Positions 17,165 through 25,265 of a DNA stretch of 64,000 bases are shown piece after piece; position 1 is the first letter of the stretch, and each line of letters begins with the position of its first letter. A model generated the notes under the pieces. That model worked only from the letters and a program-made list of their open reading frames with translations, searched no databases and was not told where the DNA came from. Source of the stretch: DASSFG01 sp035547915 (lineage in GTDB: Bacteria > Planctomycetota > Planctomycetia > Pirellulales > JAICIG01); NCBI GenBank assembly GCA_035547915.1, contig DASZTS010000113.1, positions 1-64,000 of the forward strand, in the 5' to 3' direction. Position numbers and translations under genes: made by a program.

Positions 17165-17845
17165 ATGACCGAGCCCGACTACGTTCCCGATCGCCGACCG
17201 ATCAGCGCGCGGCAACATCCCCTCTCGATCTCCATCGCCCGCTGGCTCGCCACACACGGTGTCTCACCGAACGCAATCTCGGTCGGCGGGATGATCGCAG
17301 GGATCGTGGGCGGCGGCGCGTTTGCGTGTTCGGGATGTCTTCCTCACGCGTCGATCTTCTTGTTAATTGCCGCGGCCGGTATGCAACTACGGCTGCTGGC
17401 TAACATGTTCGACGGCATGGTCGCAATCCAAACAGGACGGGCCTCACCCGTCGGCGAACTCTACAACGAAGTTCCCGACCGGGTGAGCGATGCGGCCATC
17501 TTCATCGGAGCCGGCTATGCCTTCGGCGGCAGGCCGGAACTTGGCTATCTCGCGGCCGTTGTCGCCCTCTTCGTGGCATATGTTCGCGCAGAGGGAAAGG
17601 TCAGCGGCGCTCCGCAGGATTACTGTGGCCCGATGGCGAAACCACACCGCATGGCTGTATTGACGGCCGCGGCAGTGTTCGCCGCGATTCTGCCCGCGCG
17701 CTGGCAAGAGAACCTGGTTTCCGTATCGACGCTGGGAGTGGTCGCGTCGGCGCTGCTTGTCATCGTGGTCGGCGGCGCGATCACGGCAATGCGCCGACTT
17801 CGACGCACGGCGCGCGTGCTCCGAACTGTTCCACCTCGCGCGTAA
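17165..17845 (+). CDS. CDP-alcohol phosphatidyltransferase family protein with altered motif
   Basis: A 226-residue membrane protein with about six hydrophobic segments. The family motif D-x2-DG-x2-AR-x8-G-x3-D-x3-D is recognisable at about residues 80-105 but reads NMFDGMVAIQTGRASPVGE then LYNEVPD: the first and third aspartates are Asn and the Arg is Ile. It belongs to the fold that joins a CDP-linked lipid to an alcohol (or the reverse), but catalysis with this site is uncertain. It starts one base after the preceding EamA-like gene and faces cdsA. Confidence 0.78.
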   Translation: MTEPDYVPDRRPISARQHPLSISIARWLATHGVSPNAISVGGMIAGIVGGGAFACSGCLPHASIFLLIAAAGMQLRLLANMFDGMVAIQTGRASPVGELYNEVPDRVSDAAIFIGAGYAFGGRPELGYLAAVVALFVAYVRAEGKVSGAPQDYCGPMAKPHRMAVLTAAAVFAAILPARWQENLVSVSTLGVVASALLVIVVGGAITAMRRLRRTARVLRTVPPRA

Positions 17846-17870
17846 CGCGATTGGACGATCTATCCCGCGC

Positions 17871-17897
17871 GACGAGCAGGCAAGACGCCTGCCCGTC
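17871..17897. terminator. Bidirectional terminator-like hairpin
   Basis: Inverted repeat with 11-bp arms (one mismatch), GACGAGCAGGC and GCCTGCCCGTC, around the loop AAGAC, placed in the 75-bp convergent gap between the phosphatidyltransferase (ends 17845) and the AhpD-like gene (ends 17921). No T-run is adjacent. Its core AGGC-AAGAC-GCCT resembles the hairpin at 19687-19707 (AGGC-AGGAC-GCCT). Confidence 0.55.
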
Positions 17898-17920
17898 GAT
17901 GTCGCTTCGCCAACAAGCTT

Positions 17921-19222
17921 TCAGTCGATCCACTTCAGACCGAGCGTCTCGGTAAAGCGGTCGAACATGTTCGAACTGCAAACCACATAGTCGATCTCTG
18001 CCGTCTCGTGGTCGGAGAAGTACTTTCTCAGGCGGGCAACGTCGGCATCCGCGATGGTGTGCGGTGCCGCGGTCAACTTGGCCGCGAAGGCCAGCGCTTC
18101 GCGTGAACCAGGCGACAGAGCATCGCCGGGATCGTCCAGCGAGTACATTTGGTCCACGGATTGGCCGAGCGCGGCCAGCCTTCGCTGGGCATCGGCCAGT
18201 GCATACCAGGCTCGATTGTGGCGGGCACACGTCCAAGCAATCTGAGCCTTCAAAAGCTTGTCCAGTCGTCCCTCCTTCGCAATCGCATCGAGCGTGGTCA
18301 CCTGTCCGCGGCAGGTTTCGGGAAAGATGGCCAACGCGCGGACCCATTCAGGCACCGGTTTACCGCTCAGATCGGTGGGCAAAACCGCTCGGGCTTCTTC
18401 CTCGCTGGCCAAAGCTACCCGAGCCGCGCGCTGCCGACAGGCCGCCAAGGCTCCCTCGACGGCGGCACGAGGTTCCAAGGGCGGGCGATGCTGATCCGCC
18501 GATGGGGCCACCAGGCTCGGGGATTCGAGAAAACGCTCGCTCGTCGGCTCGTCGAAGCGAATCTCACCGTCGCGGAACTGCCGATCCTGCGGAATTCCCA
18601 TCGAATCCGTCCAGCGATTGGTCGAGTTAAAGCGGGCGATCGTATACACAAGCTCGACGATCTCGCGGTCCGTGAAGAATTTCTTCAACCGATCGACATC
18701 TTCGTCGCCGACGGTGTGCGGCGCGAGCGTCATCTGTCGAGCCAAGGCGAAGGCGGCTTGCTCGCGGGGTAAGAACACCGACCAGTCGGAATCGAGCGAG
18801 GCAATACGATTGTCGCTCAAGCCGACCGCGGCCAGCTTGTGTTCCTGGTGACCGAGACAGTAATGGCAGTTGTTCCCGCGTGAGACGATCCAAAAGCACT
18901 CGGTCGTGAAAGGATAGTCGAGCGTCATGCCAGGATCGCTACCCCGACGACCTTGTCGCCAGGAAGTCGGCAGATAGAAAGCCGCCATGCGGCCGTTGTT
19001 CACGATCTGCCGGTCACCCGCGGCCTGACGCTCTTCATCGGTAAGAGGCGCCAATGGCAATCGCGGTTGACGCTGTTTGAGGTCCTCGAGCGCTCGCTTA
19101 ACGGCTGGACGAACCTGTGGAATTACCTTCGGAACTTCGGAGGGCTCTTCGCCGGCGCGTACCGGCAGTGCGGCGGCACAGAGCGCCAGCGCACAGAGCA
19201 CAAATCGTCTAATAATTCTCAT
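17921..19222 (-). CDS. Secreted tandem AhpD-like protein (paralogue 1)
   Basis: A 433-residue exported protein (signal peptide to about residue 23, ALPVRAGEE). It has two AhpD/carboxymuconolactone-decarboxylase-like halves. The first carries the peroxidatic-type motif NNCHYCLGHQEHKLA (C119, C122, H125). The second keeps the helix pattern (AQIAWTCARHNRAWYALADAQ) with only one cysteine, so it is probably non-catalytic. Both halves contain the aligned phrase (L/T)-APHT-(V/I)-x-D-x-DV-x-RL-(K/R)-K-(F/Y)-F-(T/S)-D. A peroxidase or redox role is inferred from the CxxC. Its paralogue lies at 20796-22259, with a lipoprotein and a DUF1559 gene between on the same strand. Confidence 0.8.
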   Translation of the reverse strand: MRIIRRFVLCALALCAAALPVRAGEEPSEVPKVIPQVRPAVKRALEDLKQRQPRLPLAPLTDEERQAAGDRQIVNNGRMAAFYLPTSWRQGRRGSDPGMTLDYPFTTECFWIVSRGNNCHYCLGHQEHKLAAVGLSDNRIASLDSDWSVFLPREQAAFALARQMTLAPHTVGDEDVDRLKKFFTDREIVELVYTIARFNSTNRWTDSMGIPQDRQFRDGEIRFDEPTSERFLESPSLVAPSADQHRPPLEPRAAVEGALAACRQRAARVALASEEEARAVLPTDLSGKPVPEWVRALAIFPETCRGQVTTLDAIAKEGRLDKLLKAQIAWTCARHNRAWYALADAQRRLAALGQSVDQMYSLDDPGDALSPGSREALAFAAKLTAAPHTIADADVARLRKYFSDHETAEIDYVVCSSNMFDRFTETLGLKWID

Positions 19223-19250
19223 GACTTATTGTCCTTCAATAATAAATTGA

Positions 19251-19649
19251 CTAATGCACTTCCCTACCAATCGTGATGACGGGATGCGTGCCCACGATGT
19301 AACCCACCTTCTCGGTCGCCGTGGCGCCTTGCGCATCGATCAGCGTCAGCTCGACCTGGAAGTGAATGTTCACTCCGTCGTTGGTCGGCTCGCCTTGCAG
19401 GTGGAAGTCCGTCAGTTTCTGCTCCTGCCGCCAGGCAAAATCGGTCATCGTTATGGACGGCGACCGCTGGGCGAGGGTGTCGGGTGTCTCGCCCGACTTC
19501 CAGGCCCCCAATGCCGCTTCCAAGGACGAACGCGCCAGGTCGGGCTCGGCCGGCGCATTCCGTTTGCTGCATCCCGACACAGCGATACAGAGCGAGAGGG
19601 CGCAGCAGAAAAACCAGCCGGAACTGGGAATTCTTGTCGCGAACCGCAT
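19251..19649 (-). CDS. Small lipoprotein of unknown function
   Basis: A 132-residue protein with a lipoprotein signal: MRFATRIPSSGWFFCCALSL then CIAVSGC, lipobox VSGC with Cys27. The mature part contains SSLEAALGAWKSGETPDTLAQRSPSI and several beta strands (VNIHFQVELTLIDAQG). GAGGAGGT precedes the ATG at 19649, which supports this start; the same frame runs far upstream as an antisense artefact of the DUF1559 gene. It follows that DUF1559 gene, and this pair of families is often adjacent in planctomycetes. Confidence 0.78.
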   Translation of the reverse strand: MRFATRIPSSGWFFCCALSLCIAVSGCSKRNAPAEPDLARSSLEAALGAWKSGETPDTLAQRSPSITMTDFAWRQEQKLTDFHLQGEPTNDGVNIHFQVELTLIDAQGATATEKVGYIVGTHPVITIGREVH

Positions 19650-19686
19650 ATCGACGTTTACCTCCTCGTTAGACGTAAGGATCCGT

Positions 19687-19707
19687 GAGGAGGCAGGACG
19701 CCTCCTC
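19687..19707. terminator. Hairpin between the DUF1559 and lipoprotein genes
   Basis: Perfect 8-bp inverted repeat GAGGAGGC / GCCTCCTC with the loop AGGAC, placed after the DUF1559 stop (19733) and before the lipoprotein start (19649). No T-run. It could attenuate or process the shared transcript. It shares loop and core with the hairpin at 17871-17897. Confidence 0.45.
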
Positions 19708-19715
19708 GACGCGTT

Positions 19716-19734
19716 CCGGGTTTTGTCAGCCGCT
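19716..19734 (-). repeat. Half copy of the dispersed hairpin repeat at a stop codon
   Basis: An exact 19-bp match to the left terminus of the intergenic element (CCGGGTTTTGTCAGCCGCT in this orientation). No remainder of the element is seen. It overlaps the TAG stop of the DUF1559 gene. Confidence 0.6.
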
Positions 19735-20725
19735 ATTGCGTGATCGGCATCGCTTCGCCGGCTTTGCGCGTCCCGAGGGCACGCCAGGCGTAGAGGTCGA
19801 CCCCGTCGGTGACCCAACGAACGGAACCATCGCACAGCGCGACTTGCACGCCGCCTGGGTGGTAGCTGTTGGCCGTCGTCATGATGCGACCCGGCGGAAA
19901 CATACAGGAGCGTTCGTTGGGAGGGGCGGTGTGGTAATAGATGGAGGTCGAGTGGTAGGCGTAGAGCCACGGGCCGCCAACGTTGGAATAGCCCTGGAAC
20001 GAGAGGTTGGTGGGATCCAACGTGCGGCACATCAGCAACGCCTGATCCGGCGTGCTCGGATACGTGCCCGGCTCGAACGTGTCTGACGCGACTGTGACCA
20101 TACCGTTGTTCCAATCGCCGGTGACTTTCTCGGCGAGCGCGGCCGTGTTGCTCAGCCCGTCCCTGATCTCGGCGAAGGGTATGAAGCTGTTCGTGTAAAA
20201 GACGCCATCGGCCGGCGGCATGCCGTAGTTGGTAGACCCCGACACGGAGCCGGGTACACCGCCGTACACAAGCTGTGTGCCTTGGTTGCAGTAGTAATTG
20301 TTCGGACCGTAGGTGATGGGTACGCTCGTGGCGGCGTCCGACGGGCACATAAAGACGCTCAGCCTCATGGCGGCTGCGGCGGCATTCGACGGATCGTTCC
20401 ACTTCGCCGAGAAGTTGATCATTTGGTAGACGTTGAGCTGATCCATGTACGGCAACAGTCGGGCGAGTTGTGAAATATCGTTGTTGGACAAGCTGCCCGA
20501 CGTCGTGTTCAACGTGCCCGCGTCGGAAGCAGGCAGGCGTTTGTAGGTGTCGTGGTACTGGTGCAAAGCCAGGCCGATCTGCTTGAGATTGTTGTTGCAC
20601 TGCGTGCGCCGCGCCGATTCGCGTGCCGCTTGCACGGCCGGCAGCAACAAGGCGATGAGGATGCCGATGATCGCAATGACCACCAACAGTTCGACGAGCG
20701 TGAAACCACTCTGCTTCTTTTTCAT
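19733..20725 (-). CDS. DUF1559 pseudopilin-like protein
   Basis: A 330-residue protein with the type IV prepilin-like N-terminus GFTLVELLVVIAIIGILIAL after MKKKQS, then LLPAVQAARESARRTQC, the hallmark of DUF1559 proteins that are greatly expanded in planctomycetes. The C-terminus has the expected YHPGGVQVALCDGSVRWVTDG block. The start at 20725 places the prepilin peptidase site Gly-Phe directly after the basic leader. Exported to the periplasm or cell surface; function unknown. It sits between two AhpD-like paralogues and its stop overlaps a half repeat. Confidence 0.92.
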   Translation of the reverse strand: MKKKQSGFTLVELLVVIAIIGILIALLLPAVQAARESARRTQCNNNLKQIGLALHQYHDTYKRLPASDAGTLNTTSGSLSNNDISQLARLLPYMDQLNVYQMINFSAKWNDPSNAAAAAMRLSVFMCPSDAATSVPITYGPNNYYCNQGTQLVYGGVPGSVSGSTNYGMPPADGVFYTNSFIPFAEIRDGLSNTAALAEKVTGDWNNGMVTVASDTFEPGTYPSTPDQALLMCRTLDPTNLSFQGYSNVGGPWLYAYHSTSIYYHTAPPNERSCMFPPGRIMTTANSYHPGGVQVALCDGSVRWVTDGVDLYAWRALGTRKAGEAMPITQ

Positions 20726-20778
20726 GATGGACTCCGAGAAAAGAGAAACGCGATGAAAAGGGAAAACGATCCGACAGA

Positions 20779-20812
20779 TTATTGGCCGGCAGTGATTATT
20801 GACCGGCAGTGA
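20779..20812. repeat. 17-bp tandem duplication at the end of AhpD paralogue 2
   Basis: TTATTGGCCGGCAGTGA (20779-20795) is followed directly by TTATTGACCGGCAGTGA (20796-20812), 16 of 17 identical. The second unit contains the TAA stop and last codons of the gene at 20796-22259; the first unit repeats them just past the stop. Confidence 0.7.
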
Positions 20813-22259
20813 GACCGGCCGCTTCGGTAATACGGTCGAAGGAGGCCCGCTGTGTGACATAACTGACGAGTTGGACGACCTGCCGTGGGCCGGTCAGCTC
20901 GAGCGCTTTCGAGACGTCGGCATCGGTCAAAACGACCGGTGTGGCGGCTAGCTTTTTCGCCACGTTGAACAATGCCTGGTCGGCGGCCGAGAACTCCTGC
21001 CAGTCGCCGTCGAGCGCATAGATCTGATTCTCGGAGGCGCCCAACTCGCGCATTTTTGCTCTGGCCTGGGCGGCGGCGTACCAGGCGCGGTCTTGCCGGG
21101 CCAGGATCCAGCTCACCTGGGCCTTCAACATCGGCGTGAGGTCGCCTTTGTCCTCGCCCGAGCGCCATGAGGCGATCAGTGATTTGCCCGCGGTCGGAAA
21201 GTTTGCCAACAGGCGGACCCATTGCGGCAGCGGTTGGTTGCCGGTTTCCTCACCCAGCAGTTCCCGAGCCTTGCTTTCGTCGACCAGCGGCAGGCGCGCC
21301 TTGCGCTGCGCAGCCGCATTCAGGATCTTCTCCGCCTCCTCGCGAGGCTCGAGGGCGGGCCGTCGGCAAACGGTCGTCCGAGTCGGCGCGCCGCTCTGGT
21401 CGTCGAGCGTCAGCGGAGCCACCTTGGTTACCGTCTTCTGGAACGGTTCCGAGGTGGGCGTAAGGTAGCTATGTGCGACCGGCGCCGGCGGAGGTTCGGT
21501 GACGGCACCGTTGGCATCCCGTCGACCGAAGCCACCGCCGCTGCTCGACTGCGGCACCCCGACACCTTCTTTCCAGCGATTGATGGCGTTATTGCCCGAA
21601 ACGGACAGCGTCATTTCCAGGATCTGCAAATCGCGATAAAACTCGCGCAGGCGATCGATGTCGGCATCGTTGATCCGATTCGGCTCGTACGTGAGCTTGC
21701 GGGCGTAGGCGAAGGCGGCCCGCTCGGCGGGGCTGAACTGCAACCAGTCACCGTCCAACGCGGCGATTTCATCTTCCGTCATGCCCGCTCCCAGGAGCTT
21801 CGATTCCTGGTGGCCGAGGCAATACTGGCAGTTGTTCGTGCGCGAGACGATCCAGAAGAGCATCGTCTTGAAGCGGTAATCGAGTGTCATCTCGCCGTTG
21901 TTGTCGCGACCGGAAAAGCCGTTGCCAAACCCGCCGCCGGTACCGCGACCGCCGCCGCCAGCGCCAGCGCCGGTACCGCGCCCTTCGCTGGCGGGCATGT
22001 AGAGCGATCGCAGTCGGCCCTCGTAGCCCGCGCCTCGCTCGCCGAGTCGTTCTTTCTCTTCGGCGGTCAGTTCGGGTAACGGAATGCGCGGCTTGCGCGC
22101 CTTCATGTCCTCGATCAGCTCTTTCATCTCGGGACGTGTGAGCGGGATCGGGCGAGGAGCTACGTTGCTGTCCGCGGCCAAGAGCGGCGCCGCGAGGAGA
22201 CATACCATAAGTGCGTACATCGACATCGAGAAGCGATGCCAAGGAAGAGAAGATTTCAT
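20796..22259 (-). CDS. Secreted tandem AhpD-like protein (paralogue 2)
   Basis: A 487-residue exported protein (signal peptide MKSSLPWHRFSMSMYALMVC then LLAAPLLAAD). It parallels the protein at 17921-19222: CxxC motif NNCQYCLGHQESKL (C144, C147, H150) in the first AhpD-like half, and a second half (AQVSWILARQDRAWYAAAQA) in which the cysteines are gone. A glycine-rich insert (about residues 92-118) and a second Gly-rich linker near residue 240 are extra. The two halves look like an internal duplication in which only the first kept the redox pair. A 17-bp tandem duplication marks the stop. Confidence 0.8.
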   Translation of the reverse strand: MKSSLPWHRFSMSMYALMVCLLAAPLLAADSNVAPRPIPLTRPEMKELIEDMKARKPRIPLPELTAEEKERLGERGAGYEGRLRSLYMPASEGRGTGAGAGGGGRGTGGGFGNGFSGRDNNGEMTLDYRFKTMLFWIVSRTNNCQYCLGHQESKLLGAGMTEDEIAALDGDWLQFSPAERAAFAYARKLTYEPNRINDADIDRLREFYRDLQILEMTLSVSGNNAINRWKEGVGVPQSSSGGGFGRRDANGAVTEPPPAPVAHSYLTPTSEPFQKTVTKVAPLTLDDQSGAPTRTTVCRRPALEPREEAEKILNAAAQRKARLPLVDESKARELLGEETGNQPLPQWVRLLANFPTAGKSLIASWRSGEDKGDLTPMLKAQVSWILARQDRAWYAAAQARAKMRELGASENQIYALDGDWQEFSAADQALFNVAKKLAATPVVLTDADVSKALELTGPRQVVQLVSYVTQRASFDRITEAAGLTAGQ

Positions 22260-22664
22260 AAAGACATCCGGATATGGATCGAGATAAGTAACAAATAGAT
22301 AACGAACCAGGATGGACGACGGAGCCCCGTTGAGCCTGGCAAATCGCGCAGGCGAACCCGATTAGCGGCGCTTCAGCAAGAACCGGACAGATGAACGCGG
22401 TACCGGTGTAGGCGCAGGATGAAAATCGCCTTCGGCGCGAGCGAGTGGTTCCCGTGACAACCGAATCGAAAGCAACCCCAGGCACAGTCTGGGTGCCTTC
22501 GCCGCTCGGATTGTCAAACGGTCAGGAAACGATCCGACAACTCCGGATCGTCAACCCACCACCGCCGCCACAAACGAACTCCTGCGTTTCACCAGCGGTG
22601 CGTAAAGACACCTTGCGCGCAACAACATCGCGAGGACTGCGACGCAAGGATTGGCATCCACCGG
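22260..22664. other. Intergenic region without a recognised gene
   Basis: 405 bp between the start of AhpD paralogue 2 (leftward) and the stop of the small secreted gene (leftward). It must contain the promoter of paralogue 2. A short hairpin AGGCAC/GTGCCT is present near 22484-22502. No tRNA, repeat copy or convincing open frame was found. Confidence 0.4.
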
Positions 22665-23036
22665 CTACGAGGCGAGCCGAGGCGGTCGAAAGATGGGATC
22701 GGTGCGTAGAAACGCACGAGGTTGCACATCGACGGTAACCACACCGACAGGCTCGATCGAAAGTCGTGCCGCCTCACCGGTCGTCAAACCCCAGTCTTGT
22801 TGACTCGATTGGGATGTGACAGGCTGGGCGGGCAACGGTGCGGAGCGGCGGGAGCAACTGGGCCCCCGGCAAGGCGTGTGATGGTCCCCGCCCTCGGATG
22901 TACCTTGGGCCGCATGTCCGCCGACCATGACGTAATCACCGCAGCTCGCCGAAGCCGTATTGCCAGCGAACCCGCCTTCGATGAGGCAGGCCGCAGCCAG
23001 GCAACCGAGAATGCGAATCGCCGCCAGAGGTTTCAT
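22665..23036 (-). CDS. Small secreted cysteine-containing protein
   Basis: A 123-residue protein with a signal peptide (MKPLAAIRILGCLAAACLIEGGFAGNTASA, cleavage before SCGDYV). The mature part begins CGDYVMVGGH, contains PCRGPSCSRR and ends with PIFRPPRLAS. This layout resembles a family of short planctomycete secreted proteins of unknown role that I recall only loosely. It is divergent from the gene at 23302. The coding call rests on the signal peptide and this resemblance. Confidence 0.55.
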   Translation of the reverse strand: MKPLAAIRILGCLAAACLIEGGFAGNTASASCGDYVMVGGHAAQGTSEGGDHHTPCRGPSCSRRSAPLPAQPVTSQSSQQDWGLTTGEAARLSIEPVGVVTVDVQPRAFLRTDPIFRPPRLAS

Positions 23037-23301
23037 GCGTGCGCGTCGGTACGAACCGAACGGGTGAAGTGTTTCATGCGCGAAGATACCCGGGCCTTAC
23101 GCAAAAGGCAAGCAAAAATCCTTTTCGTCGAGGAAAAAATGCCGCTCGGTTCCTGGCGGTCGCGGAAGACGGCCGCTTCGAGATCCATCCAGTGGAGTGG
23201 TTTCTGACACGCAGGCAGCCCGTTAGGATCGTGGATCACACGACATCTCCGCCCAGCTTACGCGTATGCGAATGACGCCAATCCCGCAGAGGACCGAAAA
23301 G

Positions 23302-24654
23302 ATGAAGCTCGCCGTGCTCGCGCTATCAGCCGTCCTGTTCCCTCTCATGCCCTCGGTGCGTGCCGCAGAGGTGGCCGTCGTGAAGAGCTTCCCCGCGGAT
23401 AAGGGTCCCGGGTATCGCAAGCCCGCTCCAGACGCAGCGGGGGCGGTGGGGCCGCATCACGCCGTCGTTCTCGATGACCGCGCGTTCGTGGTCTTGGAGA
23501 AGGCGACCGGAAAGGTAGTCAAGGACGTCACTCAGCACGACTTCTGGCTCGGCGTCGATCCCGTCGGCACACTCGATCTCCATGCCAACGATCCCCGCAT
23601 CCTGTACGATCCGCTCTCCGGCCGTTGGATCGCCTGGGTGCAAGGGATCGATCCCATGAACGGATACCTGGCCGTGTCCGCCACATCCGATCCCGCCGGG
23701 CAGTGGAAGGGGGTGAAGTTCCCAACACCTCCGCATAACTACGGTGCGAAGGCCGGCCTCGATAAGAACGGGCTCTATCTCACCCTGCACAACGGACACG
23801 ACAGCTTGCACAAGGCCCACACCTGCTACGCGATCCCGAAGGCCGACCTCATCGCCGCAAACGGGCCGGACCTTTCGCACCTCCAGGCCTTCGCCGACCT
23901 AGAGATCGAGTCGTTTCCCGCCATGGACCTGGACCCCGACAAGGCCCCCGACGCCCCGGAAGTGTTGCTGAACAAGGAGTTCGGAAACGTCGCCGACAAG
24001 CTCCACATGTACAAGATCACCTGGTCGGGAACTCGGGCGAGCATTTACGCTGTTCAGACCATCCCCTTGAGCACGACCTACCAGACGCCGAGCGCTTCCA
24101 TCGAGGCGAGCAAGGCGGTGCAGCCCGCGCCGGGAGGTAAGCTGAGGGCCGATGAGCCGCGGCGCACGGACTGTGTGTTCGCGCACGGAGGCAGCGTGTT
24201 CGGCTGCAACGGTGCGAAGCGTAGCCTAGAAACGCGCCCGGGCATCCTGTGGTACGAAGTGAGGGTGAGCGATGGGGCCTTGCTCCAAGAAGGCCTGGTC
24301 GACGATTCGACCTGCGATTACCTCAACCCTTCGCTCGCCGTCGATCGCGACGGCAACGTCGGCCTCGGCTGCACGAGAACATCCGAGAACGAGTTCCCGT
24401 CCGTCTACGTGATGATGCACGCAGCGGGAGCTCCGCCGGGTTCGATGGGTGCGCCCGTCCTCGCGCTGGCCGGAACAACTTATTACCGGATGAGCGGGCC
24501 GACCCCCTTTGGGCTCGCCTGGGGCAACTACTCGACGACGTGCATCGACCCTTCCGACCCGAACCTGCTCTGGACGTGTCAGGAGTACGCGAACAGCACG
24601 GCCGATCGCCAATGGTGCACGGCCTGGGTCGCCTTCCGACGCAAGGCGGACTAA
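23302..24654 (+). CDS. Secreted propeller-like protein of unknown function
   Basis: A 450-residue protein with a signal peptide (MKLAVLALSAVLFPLMPSVRA, cut before AEVAVV). The body has repeated beta-rich blades (DPRILYDPLSGRWIAWVQG, NPSLAVDRDGNVGLGCTRT, SSENEF-like turns) suggesting a beta-propeller. Several cysteines (TDCVFAHG, GCNGAKR, STCDYLNPS, TTCIDPSDP, QWCTAW) may form disulphides. ATG 23302 was chosen over 23266 because GAGGA precedes it and it begins the signal peptide. No catalytic motif recognised. Confidence 0.8.
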   Translation: MKLAVLALSAVLFPLMPSVRAAEVAVVKSFPADKGPGYRKPAPDAAGAVGPHHAVVLDDRAFVVLEKATGKVVKDVTQHDFWLGVDPVGTLDLHANDPRILYDPLSGRWIAWVQGIDPMNGYLAVSATSDPAGQWKGVKFPTPPHNYGAKAGLDKNGLYLTLHNGHDSLHKAHTCYAIPKADLIAANGPDLSHLQAFADLEIESFPAMDLDPDKAPDAPEVLLNKEFGNVADKLHMYKITWSGTRASIYAVQTIPLSTTYQTPSASIEASKAVQPAPGGKLRADEPRRTDCVFAHGGSVFGCNGAKRSLETRPGILWYEVRVSDGALLQEGLVDDSTCDYLNPSLAVDRDGNVGLGCTRTSENEFPSVYVMMHAAGAPPGSMGAPVLALAGTTYYRMSGPTPFGLAWGNYSTTCIDPSDPNLLWTCQEYANSTADRQWCTAWVAFRRKAD

Positions 24655-24710
24655 CGGCGACGTTCGAGAGCGAAAACGGCACTTCGCGGAGCGACTTCCC
24701 GTTCTCGTTC

Positions 24711-25103
24711 CTACCAGCGGGCGAGTTGGGTGATCTGCACGAGGTTGCCGCAGGTGTCGTTCAACTTGGCGATGGTCGCGCCCGGCACCTCGGTCGGCAG
24801 CATGGCGAACTCGGCTCCGTGCGATTTGATGCGCTCGTGATCGGCCTTGACGTCATCGGAAAAGAACATCGCGGCCGGCTGCCCCTGCTGGAACAGCGCC
24901 TGCTGGTAGGTCTTCGCCGCTGCGTTGTCGTTCAGCGCCAACTGCAACTCGGTTCCGTCCGGATCTTCCGCCGAGGCCACCGTGAGCCAGCGAAACGCCC
25001 CTTGGCTGAAATCGGCCTTTTTGACAAAGCCCAGCACTTCCGTGTAGAAGCGCAGGGCCTTCTCCTGGTCGTCCACATACACGCTCGTCAGCTTGATCTT
25101 CAT
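24711..25103 (-). CDS. VOC-family (glyoxalase/bleomycin-resistance fold) protein
   Basis: A 130-residue single-domain VOC protein: MKIKLTSVYVDDQEKALRFY at the N-terminus, LGFVKKADFS, GTELQLAL in the middle and the C-terminal DTCGNLVQITQL strand, where dioxygenase members carry the metal-binding glutamate (here Gln, VQITQL). Because that residue differs, metal-dependent catalysis is uncertain. The start at 25103 has AAGGGA upstream. Function unknown; such proteins are often small-molecule binding or resistance proteins. Confidence 0.83.
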   Translation of the reverse strand: MKIKLTSVYVDDQEKALRFYTEVLGFVKKADFSQGAFRWLTVASAEDPDGTELQLALNDNAAAKTYQQALFQQGQPAAMFFSDDVKADHERIKSHGAEFAMLPTEVPGATIAKLNDTCGNLVQITQLARW

Positions 25104-25162
25104 GGAAGTTCCCTTCGGTATTCTCAAGCACAGTTTGATTGTTTGTTTTGTTTACGCCGTGC

Positions 25163-25265
25163 TAAGAGCGGCTGACAAAACCCGGAAGCCGGAGCGCCCG
25201 TGGGCGAAAAATCGGCCGTGAAACGCCGATTTTTGTGGAGCGAGATCCGGTTTTGTCGGTTGCTC
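25163..25265 (+). repeat. Dispersed hairpin repeat, copy C
   Basis: Full copy of 103 bp: TAAGAGCGGCTGACAAAACC at the left, internal hairpin AAATCGGCCGTGAAACGCCG with GATTT completing the second arm, and CCGGTTTTGTCGGTTGCTC at the right. It lies in the gap between the VOC gene start and the YdeI-like gene stop; its last base is the first position of that stop codon. Confidence 0.85.

Noticed and set aside
19650..20600. Long upstream part of the lipoprotein's open frame
   Set aside because: This stretch is read in the wrong frame over the DUF1559 gene; the strong ribosome-binding site and lipobox at 19649 define the real start.
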